A DNA stretch of 55,445 bases, taken from the NCBI RefSeq assembly GCF_003402475.1, contig NZ_BFAB01000020.1, forward strand, positions 1 through 55,445, read 5' to 3'. The DNA comes from Mycobacterium sp. MFM001 (lineage in GTDB: Bacteria; Actinomycetota; Actinomycetes; Mycobacteriales; Mycobacteriaceae). Under the pieces are notes generated by a model. It saw only the letters and a program-made list of their open reading frames with translations. It did not search any database and was not told the DNA's origin. Position 1 is the first letter of the stretch. Each line of letters begins with the position of its first letter. Below, piece by piece: positions 30,991 through 40,037 of this stretch. Made by a program: the position numbers and the translations under genes.

Positions 30991-33135
30991 TTAAGCCAGT
31001 GACGCAGGCGGCAGGAACCGGTCGCCGTATTTGGCCGCCAGCTCGCGAGCCCGGGCGACAAACGCTTGCTTACCCGTGCCGTGCGCGCCCTCATAACCGA
31101 CGATGTACTGCGCGGTGCCACCAGTCCACGGTGGGAAGCCGATTCCCATGATCGAGCCGATGTTGGCGTCGGCGGTCGACGTCAGCACACCCTCGTCGAG
31201 GCACTTCTGAGTTTCCAACGCCTCGGCGAACAGCATCCGGTCGATCATGTCCTGGAGCGGCGGCTGCGACGTACCCGAGTTGAACGTCTCGCGCAGACCC
31301 GGCCACAGGCCGACCCGCTTGCCGTCGGCGTACTCGTAGAAACCTTTGCCGGACAACCGACTTGGCCGCCCCAGCTCGATCATCTTCTCGACGACGGCTT
31401 CGGCCGGGTGCGGCTCGTAGGTGCCGCCGGCATCCTCGACACCCTTGCGGGTGGCGACGGCGATCTTGTGCATCAGCTCCATGTTGAGCTCGTCGGAGAG
31501 CTGCAGCGGCGGCGCCGGGTAGCCGGCTTGCGAGCCGGCCTGCTCGATCGACGCAGGCTCCACACCCTCGCCCAGCATCGCCAGCGCCTCGTTGACGAAC
31601 GTGCCGATGACGCGGGAGGTAAAGAAGCCGCGGCTGTCGTTGACCACGATCGGGGTCTTGCCGATAGCCAGCGTGTAGTCGAACACCCGGGCCAGCGCCT
31701 CGTCAGATGTCTTCTCGCCCTTGATGATCTCGACCAGTGGCATCTTGTCGACCGGCGAGAAGAAGTGGATCCCGATGAAGTCCTCTTGCCGCTTGACACC
31801 GGTCGCCAGACCGGTGATCGGCAGCGTCGAGGTGTTGGAGCCGAGCAGCGCGTCGGGCTCGACGATGTCCTCGATCTCCTGGAACACCTTGTGCTTGAGT
31901 TCCTGGTTCTCGAACACCGCCTCGATCACGAAGTCCACGCCGGCCAGGTCCGCAGCGTCGCCGGTCGGCTTGATCCGGTCCAGCAGCGCCTTGGACTTCT
32001 CTTCGGTGGTGCGGCCCCGCTCCAAAGCCTTGGCCTCGAGCTTTTCCGAGTAGCCCTTGCCTTTAGCGGCGGCTTCCGCGCTCACATCTTTGAGCACCAC
32101 GTCGAAGCCGGCCTTGGCCGACACGTAGGCGATCCCCGCGCCCATCATCCCGGCGCCCAGCACACCGATCTTCTTGATCGGGGTCTTGCCGATGCCGTCG
32201 GGCCGCGAGCCGCCGGAGTTGATGTGCTGCAGGTCGAAGAAGAACGCCTGGATCATGTTCTTGGCCACCTGAGAGGTGACCAGCGAAGCGAAATAACGGC
32301 TTTCGATGCGCGTGGCGGTGTCGAAGTCGACTTGCGCGCCCTCGACCGCGGCGGCCAGGATGGCCCGCGGCGCGGGCATCGGCGCGCCCTTGAGCTGCTT
32401 GCGCAGGTTCGACGGGAACGACGGCAGGATCGCCGCAAGCGAGGGCGACGAAGGAGTGCCGCCAGGCATCTTGTAGCCCTTGACATCCCACGGCTGCACA
32501 TGCGCGTCGGGGTTGGCCTTGATCCACGCCTTGGCCGCGGGCACCAGCTCCTCGACCGTCGGCAACACCTCGTCGACCAGACCGATTTCCTTGGCCTTGG
32601 CCGGCTTGAACCGCGTGCCCTGTGCCAGGACTGTCACAAAAGCGTTCTGAATACCCAGCATTCGCACGGTGCGGGTCACCCCGCCGCCGCCCGGCAGCAG
32701 GCCCAGCGTCACCTCCGGCAGCCCGATCTGGCTGCCCTTGACGTCGGCGGCAATGCGGTGGTGACAAGCCAGCGCGATCTCCAGGCCGCCCCCCAAAGCC
32801 GCTCCGTTGATGGCCGCGACGACGGGCTTGCCGAACGTCTCGAGGGTGCGCAGGTCCTTCTTGACCCGTTCGACGGTGTCGAAGAACTGTCCGGCATCCT
32901 CGGGTCGCGCCTTGACCATTGCGGTCAGGTCACCGCCGGCGAAGAAGGTCTTCTTGCCGCTGGTGATCACCACACCGGTGATCGAATCCGCTTCGGCGAC
33001 AAGGCGTTCCACCGCCTTGCCCATCGATTCGATGTAGGCCTCGTTCATCACGTTGGCCGACCCTGACGGGTCGTCCATGGTCAGCGTGACGATGCCGTCG
33101 GCGTCCTTGTCCCACTGGATCGTGTTGTCTGCCAT
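30991..33135 (-). CDS. fadB: 3-hydroxyacyl-CoA dehydrogenase/enoyl-CoA hydratase FadB
   Basis: A 714-residue alpha subunit of the mycobacterial trifunctional beta-oxidation complex (Rv0860). The N-terminal hydratase domain (1-200) has GGDLTAMVKAR and the oxyanion motif GAALGGGLEIALACH. The dehydrogenase part starts at KIGVLGAGMMGAGIAYVSAK (about 315) and includes GSNTSTLPI and FIGIHFFSPVDKMPLVEI. It hydrates 2-enoyl-CoA and oxidises the product with NAD. It is 4 bp from fadA. Confidence 0.96.
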   Translation of the reverse strand: MADNTIQWDKDADGIVTLTMDDPSGSANVMNEAYIESMGKAVERLVAEADSITGVVITSGKKTFFAGGDLTAMVKARPEDAGQFFDTVERVKKDLRTLETFGKPVVAAINGAALGGGLEIALACHHRIAADVKGSQIGLPEVTLGLLPGGGGVTRTVRMLGIQNAFVTVLAQGTRFKPAKAKEIGLVDEVLPTVEELVPAAKAWIKANPDAHVQPWDVKGYKMPGGTPSSPSLAAILPSFPSNLRKQLKGAPMPAPRAILAAAVEGAQVDFDTATRIESRYFASLVTSQVAKNMIQAFFFDLQHINSGGSRPDGIGKTPIKKIGVLGAGMMGAGIAYVSAKAGFDVVLKDVSAEAAAKGKGYSEKLEAKALERGRTTEEKSKALLDRIKPTGDAADLAGVDFVIEAVFENQELKHKVFQEIEDIVEPDALLGSNTSTLPITGLATGVKRQEDFIGIHFFSPVDKMPLVEIIKGEKTSDEALARVFDYTLAIGKTPIVVNDSRGFFTSRVIGTFVNEALAMLGEGVEPASIEQAGSQAGYPAPPLQLSDELNMELMHKIAVATRKGVEDAGGTYEPHPAEAVVEKMIELGRPSRLSGKGFYEYADGKRVGLWPGLRETFNSGTSQPPLQDMIDRMLFAEALETQKCLDEGVLTSTADANIGSIMGIGFPPWTGGTAQYIVGYEGAHGTGKQAFVARARELAAKYGDRFLPPASLA

Positions 33136-33139
33136 GCCT

Positions 33140-34351
33140 TTAAACCCTCTCGATAATGGTCGCGACGCCCATGCCGCCGCCGATACACAACGTGACCAGC
33201 GCGCGTCGCGCCCCCCGTCGCTCCAGTTCGTCGACCATGGTGCCCATGATCATCGCCCCGGTGGCGCCCAGCGGGTGACCCATCGCAATGGCGCCGCCGT
33301 TGACGTTGAGCTTCTCGTCGGGGATGTTCAGGTCCTTCTGGAACTTCAGCACCACCGACGCGAACGCCTCGTTGAGCTCGAACAGGTCGATGTCGTCGAC
33401 GGTCAGGCCGGCCCGGTCGAGCACCTTGCGGGTGGCCGGGGTGGGGCCGGTCAGCATGATCGTCGGCTCGGCGCCGCTGGTGGCGGTGGCAACGATGCGG
33501 GCGCGCGGTGTGAGGCCCTGCGACTTCCCGGCGGCCTCGGAGCCGACCAGCACCAGCGCGGCGCCGTCGACAATGCCGGAGCTGTTGCCGCCGGTGTGGA
33601 CGTGGTTGATCTTCTCGACCCAGTGGTACTTCTGCAGCGCCACGTCGTCGAAACCGCCCAGTGCCGCAACGCCTTCGAAGGCGGGCTTCAGCTTGGCCAG
33701 GCCCTCCATCGTCGTGTCGGGCCGCATGTGCTCGTCGTGGTCGAGGATCAGCAGACCGTTCTGGTCGCGGACCGGCACCACCGACTTGGCGAAGTAGCCG
33801 CCCGACCATGCCGCCGCGGCCTTTTCCTGGCTGCGCAGCGCGTAGGCGTCGACGTCTTCCCGCGAGAACCCCTCGATGGTGGCGATCAGGTCGGCGCCAA
33901 TACCTTGCGGGACGAAGCCCAGGTCGTAGTTGGTGGCCGGGTCCAGCGCCCACGCGCCGCCGTCGGAGCCCATCGGCACGCGGCTCATCGACTCCACGCC
34001 GCCGGCCAGCACCAGGTCGTCCCAGCCGGAGCGCACCTTCTGCGCGGCGGTGTTGACGGCCTCCAGGCCCGATGCGCAGAAGCGGTTGAGCTGGACACCG
34101 CCGGTGGTGTCCGGCAGGCCGGCCGCCAGTACCGCGGTGCGCGCGATGTCGCCGCCCTGGTCGCCCACCGGCGAGACGACGCCGAGGATGACGTCGCTGA
34201 TCAGCGTTTCGTCCAGGTCGGGGAAGCGTCGGCGCAGTTCGTCGACCAGGCCGACGACCAGGCTCAGCGGCTTGACCTCGTGTAACGACCCGTTGCGCTG
34301 CTTGCCGCGTGGCGTGCGGATGGCCTCGTAGATGAAGGCTTCTTCGGACAT
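33140..34351 (-). CDS. fadA: acetyl-CoA acyltransferase FadA
   Basis: A 403-residue thiolase, beta subunit partner of FadB (Rv0859). All catalytic motifs are present: NRFCASGLEAVN (nucleophile Cys), ELNEAFASV, GGAIAMGHPLGATGA and LCIGGGMGVA. The ATG at 34351 has a GAGGAA site; the open frame upstream is not conserved. It cleaves 3-ketoacyl-CoA to acetyl-CoA. It heads the fadAB operon. Confidence 0.96.
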   Translation of the reverse strand: MSEEAFIYEAIRTPRGKQRNGSLHEVKPLSLVVGLVDELRRRFPDLDETLISDVILGVVSPVGDQGGDIARTAVLAAGLPDTTGGVQLNRFCASGLEAVNTAAQKVRSGWDDLVLAGGVESMSRVPMGSDGGAWALDPATNYDLGFVPQGIGADLIATIEGFSREDVDAYALRSQEKAAAAWSGGYFAKSVVPVRDQNGLLILDHDEHMRPDTTMEGLAKLKPAFEGVAALGGFDDVALQKYHWVEKINHVHTGGNSSGIVDGAALVLVGSEAAGKSQGLTPRARIVATATSGAEPTIMLTGPTPATRKVLDRAGLTVDDIDLFELNEAFASVVLKFQKDLNIPDEKLNVNGGAIAMGHPLGATGAMIMGTMVDELERRGARRALVTLCIGGGMGVATIIERV

Positions 34352-34441
34352 GGCTGATTCCTCTTCCAAGGGTCGGATCCGTATGCCTGCCACCTTAACA
34401 GCAGGCCCCGATCAACCTGTTGGTTGGGAGGCCCGCGACCC

Positions 34442-34500
34442 CAGCGTGCGGCTGGCCGCACACTCGACACCCAACGTGCGGCTGGCCGCACGCTCGCCGT
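34442..34500. repeat. two-copy 30-bp tandem repeat with palindromes
   Basis: Two 30-bp units each contain the 16-bp near-palindrome GTGCGGCTGGCCGCAC (34446-34461 and 34476-34491). They lie between the divergent fadA and dapC genes and could be operators, hairpins in a leader, or a dispersed repeat. Confidence 0.6.
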
Positions 34501-34502
34501 CC

Positions 34503-34508
34503 TAAGCT
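34503..34508 (+). promoter_or_regulatory. -10 box of dapC (leaderless)
   Basis: TAAGCT ends 8 nt before the ATG at 34517. Confidence 0.5.
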
Positions 34509-34516
34509 CGACGACC

Positions 34517-35677
34517 ATGACGGTGTCGCGATTGCGGCCATACGCGACGACGGTGTTCGCCGAGATGTCGGCGCTGGCCGCGCGCATCGGCGCGGTCAAC
34601 CTCGGCCAGGGCTTCCCCGACGAGGACGGCCCGCCGGGAATGCTGAAGGCCGCGCAAGACGCCATCGCCCAAGGCGTCAACCAGTACCCGCCGGGCATCG
34701 GTGTCGCCGAGCTGCGCCACGCGATCGCCGCCCAGCGCCAGCGGCACTTCGGCATCGACTACGACCCGGACACCGAGGTGCTGGTGACGGTCGGGGCCAC
34801 CGAGGCCATCGCCGCCGCGGTGCTCGGACTGGTCGAACCCGGCGACGAGGTCATCTTGATCCAGCCGTTCTACGACTCCTACTCACCTGTGGTGGCGATG
34901 GCCGGCGCGCAACGCGTCGTGGTGCCGCTGGTGCCCGACGGTCGTGGCTTCGCGCTGCACGCCGACGCGCTGCGGCATGCGGTGACGCCGCGCACCAGGG
35001 CGCTGATCGTCAACTCGCCGCACAATCCGACCGGCATGGTGCTGAGCGCACAAGAACTCAAGGCCATCGCCGAGATAGCCGTCCAAGCAGACCTACTGGT
35101 CATCACCGACGAGGTTTACGAGCACCTGGTCTTCGACGGCAAAAGCCACCTTCCGCTGGCCACCTACGACGGGATGGCCGAGCGCACGATCACCATCTCC
35201 AGCGCCGCCAAGATGTTCAACTGCACCGGCTGGAAGATCGGATGGGCATGCGGCCCAAGCGAACTCATCGTCGGAGTGCGGTCGGCCAAGCAGTACCTGA
35301 GCTATGTGGGCGGCGCGCCATTTCAGCCGGCGGTGGCGCACGCGCTCGACACGGAGGACGACTGGGTGGCCGCGCTGCGCGCGTCGCTGCAATCCCGAAG
35401 AGACCGGCTTGCCAACGGGCTGGCCGACATCGGCTTCGAGGTCCACGACAGTGCGGGCACCTACTTTCTGTGCGCCGACCCGCGACCACTGGGCTACGAC
35501 GACAGCACCAAGTTCTGCGCGTCATTGCCCGAACAGGTCGGGGTGGCGGCGATCCCGATGTCCGCGTTCTGCGACCCGGCGGTCGGTGGACCGTGGAATC
35601 ACTTGGTGCGGTTCACTTTTGCTAAGCGCGACGACACGCTCGACGAGGCGATCCGGCGCCTGGCGGCCCTACGCTAG
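34517..35677 (+). CDS. dapC: N-succinyldiaminopimelate aminotransferase DapC
   Basis: A 386-residue class I PLP aminotransferase matching mycobacterial DapC (Rv0858c) in N-terminal MTVSRLRPYATTVFAEMS and throughout. It forms N-succinyl-L,L-diaminopimelate in lysine and peptidoglycan synthesis. Active-site blocks are NSPHNPTGMVLS, ITDEVYEHLVF, the PLP-lysine motif SSAAKMFNCTGWKIGWACG and the carboxylate-binding region NHLVRFTFAK. The upstream in-frame sequence is rejected because of the leaderless promoter and the known N-terminus. It converges on an SRPBCC gene with a 4-bp overlap. Confidence 0.95.
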   Translation: MTVSRLRPYATTVFAEMSALAARIGAVNLGQGFPDEDGPPGMLKAAQDAIAQGVNQYPPGIGVAELRHAIAAQRQRHFGIDYDPDTEVLVTVGATEAIAAAVLGLVEPGDEVILIQPFYDSYSPVVAMAGAQRVVVPLVPDGRGFALHADALRHAVTPRTRALIVNSPHNPTGMVLSAQELKAIAEIAVQADLLVITDEVYEHLVFDGKSHLPLATYDGMAERTITISSAAKMFNCTGWKIGWACGPSELIVGVRSAKQYLSYVGGAPFQPAVAHALDTEDDWVAALRASLQSRRDRLANGLADIGFEVHDSAGTYFLCADPRPLGYDDSTKFCASLPEQVGVAAIPMSAFCDPAVGGPWNHLVRFTFAKRDDTLDEAIRRLAALR

Positions 35678-36114
35678 CCTTTGCGGCCCATCACCCGCTT
35701 GCGCAAACCTTCTGTCGCCGTGCCCAACACGATGTTGCTGGCCCGCTTGACGAGGAACTCCGGAACCGGTCCCGACGGTTCGACGGTGATGTCGAAGCGC
35801 ACCCTCGTCTTGTCGAGGCCCTCACGTTGCAGCGTGTACTCGACGTGCTGGCCGCGTTGCTGGAACGTCGCCTCGGCGTCCCAGACCACCCAGTCGGGGC
35901 CCCAGTGGTATTCGAGGATCTCCTTGTCGACCAGCCCGAAAATCTTGATGGTGGCCCGCACGTGGTGGGGCTTGCCGTCTTCGTAGCGGTCGAGCACCTC
36001 GACGTTTTTGTGCACCGGCGACCACGACGTCAAAGTGCTGATGTCGGCCAGCGCTTCCATCACCACCTCGGGCGGCGCGTCGATGACGATTTCCCGTGAC
36101 GCTTGGACGGCCAC
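35674..36114 (-). CDS. SRPBCC protein (Rv0857-like)
   Basis: A 146-residue helix-grip protein starting MAVQASREIVIDAPPEVVMEALAD. It has the same EYHWGPDWVVWDAEA and TRVRFDITVEP segments as its neighbour and ends in a basic tail (TEGLRKRVMGRKG). The GTG start lies 8 bp after the upstream paralogue's stop. The function is unknown; probably binds a lipid or polyketide. Confidence 0.9.
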   Translation of the reverse strand: MAVQASREIVIDAPPEVVMEALADISTLTSWSPVHKNVEVLDRYEDGKPHHVRATIKIFGLVDKEILEYHWGPDWVVWDAEATFQQRGQHVEYTLQREGLDKTRVRFDITVEPSGPVPEFLVKRASNIVLGTATEGLRKRVMGRKG

Positions 36115-36122
36115 GTCGAGGC

Positions 36123-36578
36123 CTACCTCCGCCGATCCGAACCGACGACGCCCATCACGCGCCTGCGCAATCCTTCGGTCGCGGCATTGAGGATCTTCTT
36201 GCGGGCCCGGCTGACCAGAAACTCCGGCAGCGGCGCCGACGGTTCCAGCGTGACCTCGAAGCGCACCCGCGTCTTCTCGAGCCCCTCACGTTGCAGCGTG
36301 TACTCGGCATGCTGGCCGTGCTGATGAAGGGTCTTCTCGGCGTCCCACACCACCCAGTCCGGGCCCCAGTGGTATTCGAGCACTTCCTTGTCGACGATGC
36401 CGACCACCTTGACCGTGACCTTCACGTGGTGCGGCCGGCCGTCGGGATAGGTATCGATGACCTCGGCGCGCTTGTGCACCGACGACCAAGTCGGCACTGA
36501 GCCGAGATCGGCCAGCGCCTCCATGATTTCTTCCGGCGGCGCGTCGATGACAATTTCCCGCGATGCTCGTACGGCCAC
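36123..36578 (-). CDS. SRPBCC protein (Rv0856-like)
   Basis: A 151-residue paralogue of the downstream gene, starting MAVRASREIVIDAPPEEIMEALAD and ending TEGLRRRVMGVVGSDRRR. The GTG at 36578 is chosen because TACGTT lies 7 nt upstream; the frame runs far upstream over the CoA-transferase gene in another frame. It and the downstream gene are a recent tandem duplicate. Confidence 0.9.
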   Translation of the reverse strand: MAVRASREIVIDAPPEEIMEALADLGSVPTWSSVHKRAEVIDTYPDGRPHHVKVTVKVVGIVDKEVLEYHWGPDWVVWDAEKTLHQHGQHAEYTLQREGLEKTRVRFEVTLEPSAPLPEFLVSRARKKILNAATEGLRRRVMGVVGSDRRR

Positions 36579-36585
36579 TATTCCC

Positions 36586-36591
36586 AACGTA
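36586..36591 (-). promoter_or_regulatory. -10 box of the SRPBCC pair (leaderless)
   Basis: Minus-strand TACGTT ends 7 nt before the GTG at 36578. Confidence 0.55.
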
Positions 36592-36625
36592 GCCCCGCGA
36601 CCGGATGTAGAGGGCAGATCCGCGA

Positions 36626-37699
36626 TTACCAGCCGATTTCGTCCAACGGCGTGGTGCCCGTCGGCGGCGCACCGACCGCTGCGGTCCGGGTGCGGGAGAA
36701 CCGCGGCGCCGGCGCGGCCTGTTCGACGCCGTGGGCGCGGATCACCGTGGCCCGCTCGGTCATGTGCGGATCGGCGGCCGCCTCGCTCCACGTCAGCACC
36801 GGGGTGACGCACGCGTCGGTGCCGGCGAAAATCTCGGCCCACTCGTCGCGGGTCTTGCCGGCGAACCGCTCGGTGAAGACGGCCAACATCCGCGGATACG
36901 AACCGATCTCGAGCTGCCCCGGCACCTCGTCGGCCGACAACCCCAGCCCGGCCAGCAATGCGGCGAAGAACTGCGGCTCGATGGCGCCGACGGCGACGTA
37001 CTTGCCGTCCGCGGTCTCGTAGCAGCGGTAGAACGGGGCGCCGCCGTCGAGCAGGAACGACTCGCGTTGGTCGCGCAGCGCGCCGGTCGAGCGCATGGTC
37101 CACATCATCTGCGCCAGCACGCTGACGCCGTCGACCATCGCGGCGTCGACCACCTGCCCCTGCCCGGAGCGCTCCCGTTCGTAGAGCGCGGCCACGATGC
37201 CCAGCAGCACGAACATCGACCCGCCGCCGAAGTCGGCGACCAGGTTCAGCGGCGGCATCGGCGGCCGGTCGCGGTACCCGAGCGACGACAGCGCCCCGGT
37301 CTGCGACAGATAGTTGATGTCGTGGCCGGCCGTACTGGCACGCGGCCCGTCCTGGCCCCATCCGGTGATCCGCGCGAAGATCAGCCGCGGGTTGACCGCC
37401 GCGCACTCCTCAGGGCCGATGCCGAGCCGTTCACACGTGCCGGGCCGGAAGCAGTCCAACAGCACATCGGCCTTGGCGGCCAGGTCCAGCAACAGCTGCG
37501 GCTGGGTCTTGACGTCGAGGTCGACGATTCGCTTGCCGCGGTGCAGCAGGTCGCGGTCCTCGGCCGGCATCGTGAGCCCGCCGGGGCGGCGCACCCGCAC
37601 GACGTCGGCGCCCAGATCCGCAAGCACCATCCCGGCATGCGGCCCTGGCCCGATGCCGCCGAGTTCGATGACCCGCACACCGGCCAACGGGCCGGTCAT
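36626..37699 (-). CDS. far: CaiB/BaiF (alpha-methylacyl-CoA racemase-type) protein
   Basis: A 357-residue family III CoA-transferase fold, closer to methylacyl-CoA racemases. MTGPLAGVRVIELGGIGPGP opens the Rossmann part, KRIVDLDVK and DCFRPGTCERLGIGPEE are typical, and the catalytic Asp region is GHDINYLSQTGALSSLG. Racemases use this Asp with a His and Glu. It corresponds to Rv0855. The ATG overlaps the SRPBCC stop (ATGA), and an SRPBCC gene lies on each side, hinting at shared lipid substrates. Confidence 0.93.
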   Translation of the reverse strand: MTGPLAGVRVIELGGIGPGPHAGMVLADLGADVVRVRRPGGLTMPAEDRDLLHRGKRIVDLDVKTQPQLLLDLAAKADVLLDCFRPGTCERLGIGPEECAAVNPRLIFARITGWGQDGPRASTAGHDINYLSQTGALSSLGYRDRPPMPPLNLVADFGGGSMFVLLGIVAALYERERSGQGQVVDAAMVDGVSVLAQMMWTMRSTGALRDQRESFLLDGGAPFYRCYETADGKYVAVGAIEPQFFAALLAGLGLSADEVPGQLEIGSYPRMLAVFTERFAGKTRDEWAEIFAGTDACVTPVLTWSEAAADPHMTERATVIRAHGVEQAAPAPRFSRTRTAAVGAPPTGTTPLDEIGW

Positions 37700-38139
37700 T
37701 TGCCTTTCTTCACGCTCAGCACGCGCTTGCGCAATCCCTCGGTGGAGGTGTCCATCACTCCCTTGATGGTGCGTTTGAGCAGGAACCCAGGCAGTGGAAC
37801 CATCGGGTCGATCGTGATGTTGAACTTCACCCGCGTCTTGTCGCCCTCGGGTATCAGCGTGTACGTGGCGTCCTGGGCGCGCTGCTGGCCGGCGCTTACC
37901 AGGGTCCAGCTGACGGTGTTCTCGCCCCAGGTGTAGGCCACCACCTGCTCGTCGGTGATGCCGGCCGCTTTGACTTTCATCTTCGCCACGCTGGGCCGCC
38001 CGTCGTCGCCCCGCTCGACCACCTCGGAGCTCTGATGCGACGACGACCACTCGGTCAGCGACTCCAGATCGGCGATGACGTCCAGGATCTCTTCGGGGGT
38101 TGCTTCGATGACTACTTCGCGGGATTCCTTGATGGCCAT
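37696..38139 (-). CDS. SRPBCC protein (Rv0854-like)
   Basis: A 147-residue helix-grip protein beginning MAIKESREVVIEATPEEILDV, with LTEWSSSHQSSEVVER and the C-terminal STEGLRKRVLSVKKGK tail shared with the two downstream paralogues. The ATG at 38139 is 7 nt from TATGGT; a more upstream GTG would lie on the promoter. It is the first gene of an operon with far. Confidence 0.92.
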   Translation of the reverse strand: MAIKESREVVIEATPEEILDVIADLESLTEWSSSHQSSEVVERGDDGRPSVAKMKVKAAGITDEQVVAYTWGENTVSWTLVSAGQQRAQDATYTLIPEGDKTRVKFNITIDPMVPLPGFLLKRTIKGVMDTSTEGLRKRVLSVKKGK

Positions 38140-38146
38140 GGTCCGC

Positions 38147-38152
38147 ACCATA
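38147..38152 (-). promoter_or_regulatory. -10 box of the SRPBCC-far operon (leaderless)
   Basis: Minus-strand TATGGT ends 7 nt before the ATG at 38139. Confidence 0.6.
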
Positions 38153-38191
38153 GCGAGGCGCCGTCTGATCTGGGGTGTTTTCGGCCGGGCG

Positions 38192-38197
38192 TACCGT
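38192..38197 (+). promoter_or_regulatory. -10 box of kdc (leaderless)
   Basis: TACCGT ends 7 nt before the GTG at 38205, divergent from the SRPBCC-far promoter in a 65-bp gap. Confidence 0.6.
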
Positions 38198-38204
38198 CGA
38201 TGCC

Positions 38205-39875
38205 GTGACTGCTGCCTACACCGTCGGTGATTACCTGCTCGACCGTCTCGCCGAACTCGGCGTGTCCGAAATCTTCGGTGTTCCCGGCGACTACAACCTG
38301 GAGTTCCTCGACCACATCGTCGCGCACCCCGACGTCCGGTGGGTGGGCAACGCGAACGAGCTCAACGCCGGCTACGCCGCCGACGGCTACGGGCGGCTGC
38401 GTGGAATGTCTGCTGTGGTAACGACATTCGGCGTAGGCGAGCTCTCGGCAACCAACGCGATAGCGGGCAGCTACGCCGAGCACGTGCCGGTCCTGCACAT
38501 CGTCGGCGGGCCATCGAAAGACGCGCAGGGCACCCGCCGCGCGCTGCATCATTCGCTGGGCGACGGCGATTTCGAGCACTTCTTTCGAATGAGCCGGGAA
38601 ATCACCTGCGCCCAAGCCAATCTCATGCCGGCCACGGCGACCCGGGAGATCGATAGGGTGCTGTGCGAGGTGCGGGAGCAGAAGCGGCCCGGCTACCTGC
38701 TGCTGCCCACCGACGTGGCGCGCTTCGAAGTCGAGCGGCCCACCGCACCGCTGCCCCACTACACCGGTGGGACCAGTCCGCGTGCGCTGGCTCATTTCAC
38801 CGAAGCCGCAACCGAACTCATTGCGGATCACCAAGTCACCGTGCTCGCGGACTACCTCGTCCACCGCCTCGACGCAATCCCACAACTCGAGGCGCTGCTT
38901 GCCGCCGACGAGGTGCCGCACGCCACTTTGATGTGGGGCAAGAGCCTGGTCGACGAGAGCTCCCCCAATTTCCTGGGGATCTACGCTGGCGCGGCCAGCG
39001 ACGAACCGGTTCGCCGCGCGATCGAAGACGCACCGGTGCTGCTGACTGCCGGGGTGGTGTTCACCGATATGGTCAGCGGCTTCTTCAGCCAACGCATCGA
39101 TCCGGCGTGCACCATCGACGTCGGCGCGCAGCAGAGCACCGTCGGGACCCAGGTGTTCGCGCCGCTGGAGATGGAGGCGGCGCTGGACGCCGTCACCACG
39201 ATCCTCACCCGGCGCGGGGTCAGCTCGCCGCCGGTGGTCTCGACGGACGGCGGTGAGCCGCCGCAGCTTCCGCCGCCCGACACGGCGCTCACCCAAAAAG
39301 CGTTGTGGGACAGGTTCTGTCAGGCGCTGACCCCCGGCAATGTGGTGCTGGCTGATCAGGGCACCTCGTTTTACGGCATGGCGGGCCATCGGCTTCCGCG
39401 CGGGGTGACCTTCATCGGTCAACCACTGTGGGGGTCGATCGGATACACGCTGCCCGCCACACTCGGGGCGGGACTGGCGCATCGCGACCGCAGACCGGTG
39501 CTGCTGATCGGCGACGGGGCCGCACAGTTGACCGTGCAGGAACTGGGCACCTTTTCTCGCGAAGGACTCTCACCGGTCATCGTGCTGGTCAACAACGACG
39601 GCTATACCGTCGAGCGGATGATTCACGGAAAGACGGCCCCCTACAACGACATTGTGCGCTGGAACTGGGCCGAGATTCCGGGCGCGCTGGGCGTGACCGA
39701 TCATCTGACGTTCCGGGCGCAGACCTATGGTGAACTCGACGCGGCGCTCACCGCCGCCGCCGCCCATCAAGACCGGATGGTGCTCATCGAGGCCGTCGTA
39801 CCACGACTCGACGCCCCCGATCTGCTGGCCGAGCTGACCAAACCCACGTCACCGGACGGGAGTGCGCGTCGCTGA
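38205..39875 (+). CDS. kdc: ThDP-dependent alpha-keto-acid decarboxylase
   Basis: A 556-residue enzyme like M. tuberculosis Rv0853c (Kdc), which decarboxylates branched-chain and aromatic 2-oxoacids to aldehydes. Active-site Glu is in WVGNANELNAGYAADGYGR, the HH pair is in ALHHSLGDGDFEHFF, and the ThDP/magnesium motif GDGAAQLTVQELGTFS ends at VNNDGYTVE. The GTG start matches the leaderless promoter. Its 3' end overlaps bfd by 27 bp. Confidence 0.95.
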   Translation: MTAAYTVGDYLLDRLAELGVSEIFGVPGDYNLEFLDHIVAHPDVRWVGNANELNAGYAADGYGRLRGMSAVVTTFGVGELSATNAIAGSYAEHVPVLHIVGGPSKDAQGTRRALHHSLGDGDFEHFFRMSREITCAQANLMPATATREIDRVLCEVREQKRPGYLLLPTDVARFEVERPTAPLPHYTGGTSPRALAHFTEAATELIADHQVTVLADYLVHRLDAIPQLEALLAADEVPHATLMWGKSLVDESSPNFLGIYAGAASDEPVRRAIEDAPVLLTAGVVFTDMVSGFFSQRIDPACTIDVGAQQSTVGTQVFAPLEMEAALDAVTTILTRRGVSSPPVVSTDGGEPPQLPPPDTALTQKALWDRFCQALTPGNVVLADQGTSFYGMAGHRLPRGVTFIGQPLWGSIGYTLPATLGAGLAHRDRRPVLLIGDGAAQLTVQELGTFSREGLSPVIVLVNNDGYTVERMIHGKTAPYNDIVRWNWAEIPGALGVTDHLTFRAQTYGELDAALTAAAAHQDRMVLIEAVVPRLDAPDLLAELTKPTSPDGSARR

Positions 39876-40037
39876 GTCGCTTGATGCGCCAAGGATTGCG
39901 CGCAACGTGTGCCGGCAGCGGCCACACTCCGCGCCGGCGCCGCATGCCTCGGCGATCTGCTTGGTGCTCGACGCACCTTGGGCGACAACCTCGGCCACCT
40001 TGTTGTTGGTGATCCCGTTGCACAAGCAGACGAACAT
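39849..40037 (-). CDS. bfd: bacterioferritin-associated ferredoxin (2Fe-2S)
   Basis: A 62-residue Bfd-type protein with Cys at 4, 6, 38 and 41 (MFVCLCNGI ... CGAGAECGRCRHTL), the CxC...CxxC pattern that binds a 2Fe-2S cluster. Bfd helps reduce and release iron from bacterioferritin. The ATG overlaps the stop of the upstream gene (TGATG). The last 27 bp lie inside the 3' end of kdc on the other strand. Confidence 0.9.
   Translation of the reverse strand: MFVCLCNGITNNKVAEVVAQGASSTKQIAEACGAGAECGRCRHTLRAILGASSDSATRTPVR

Noticed and set aside
34442..34500. Possible CRISPR repeats
   Set aside because: Only two units, no spacers of even size and no cas genes; better described as a palindromic tandem repeat.
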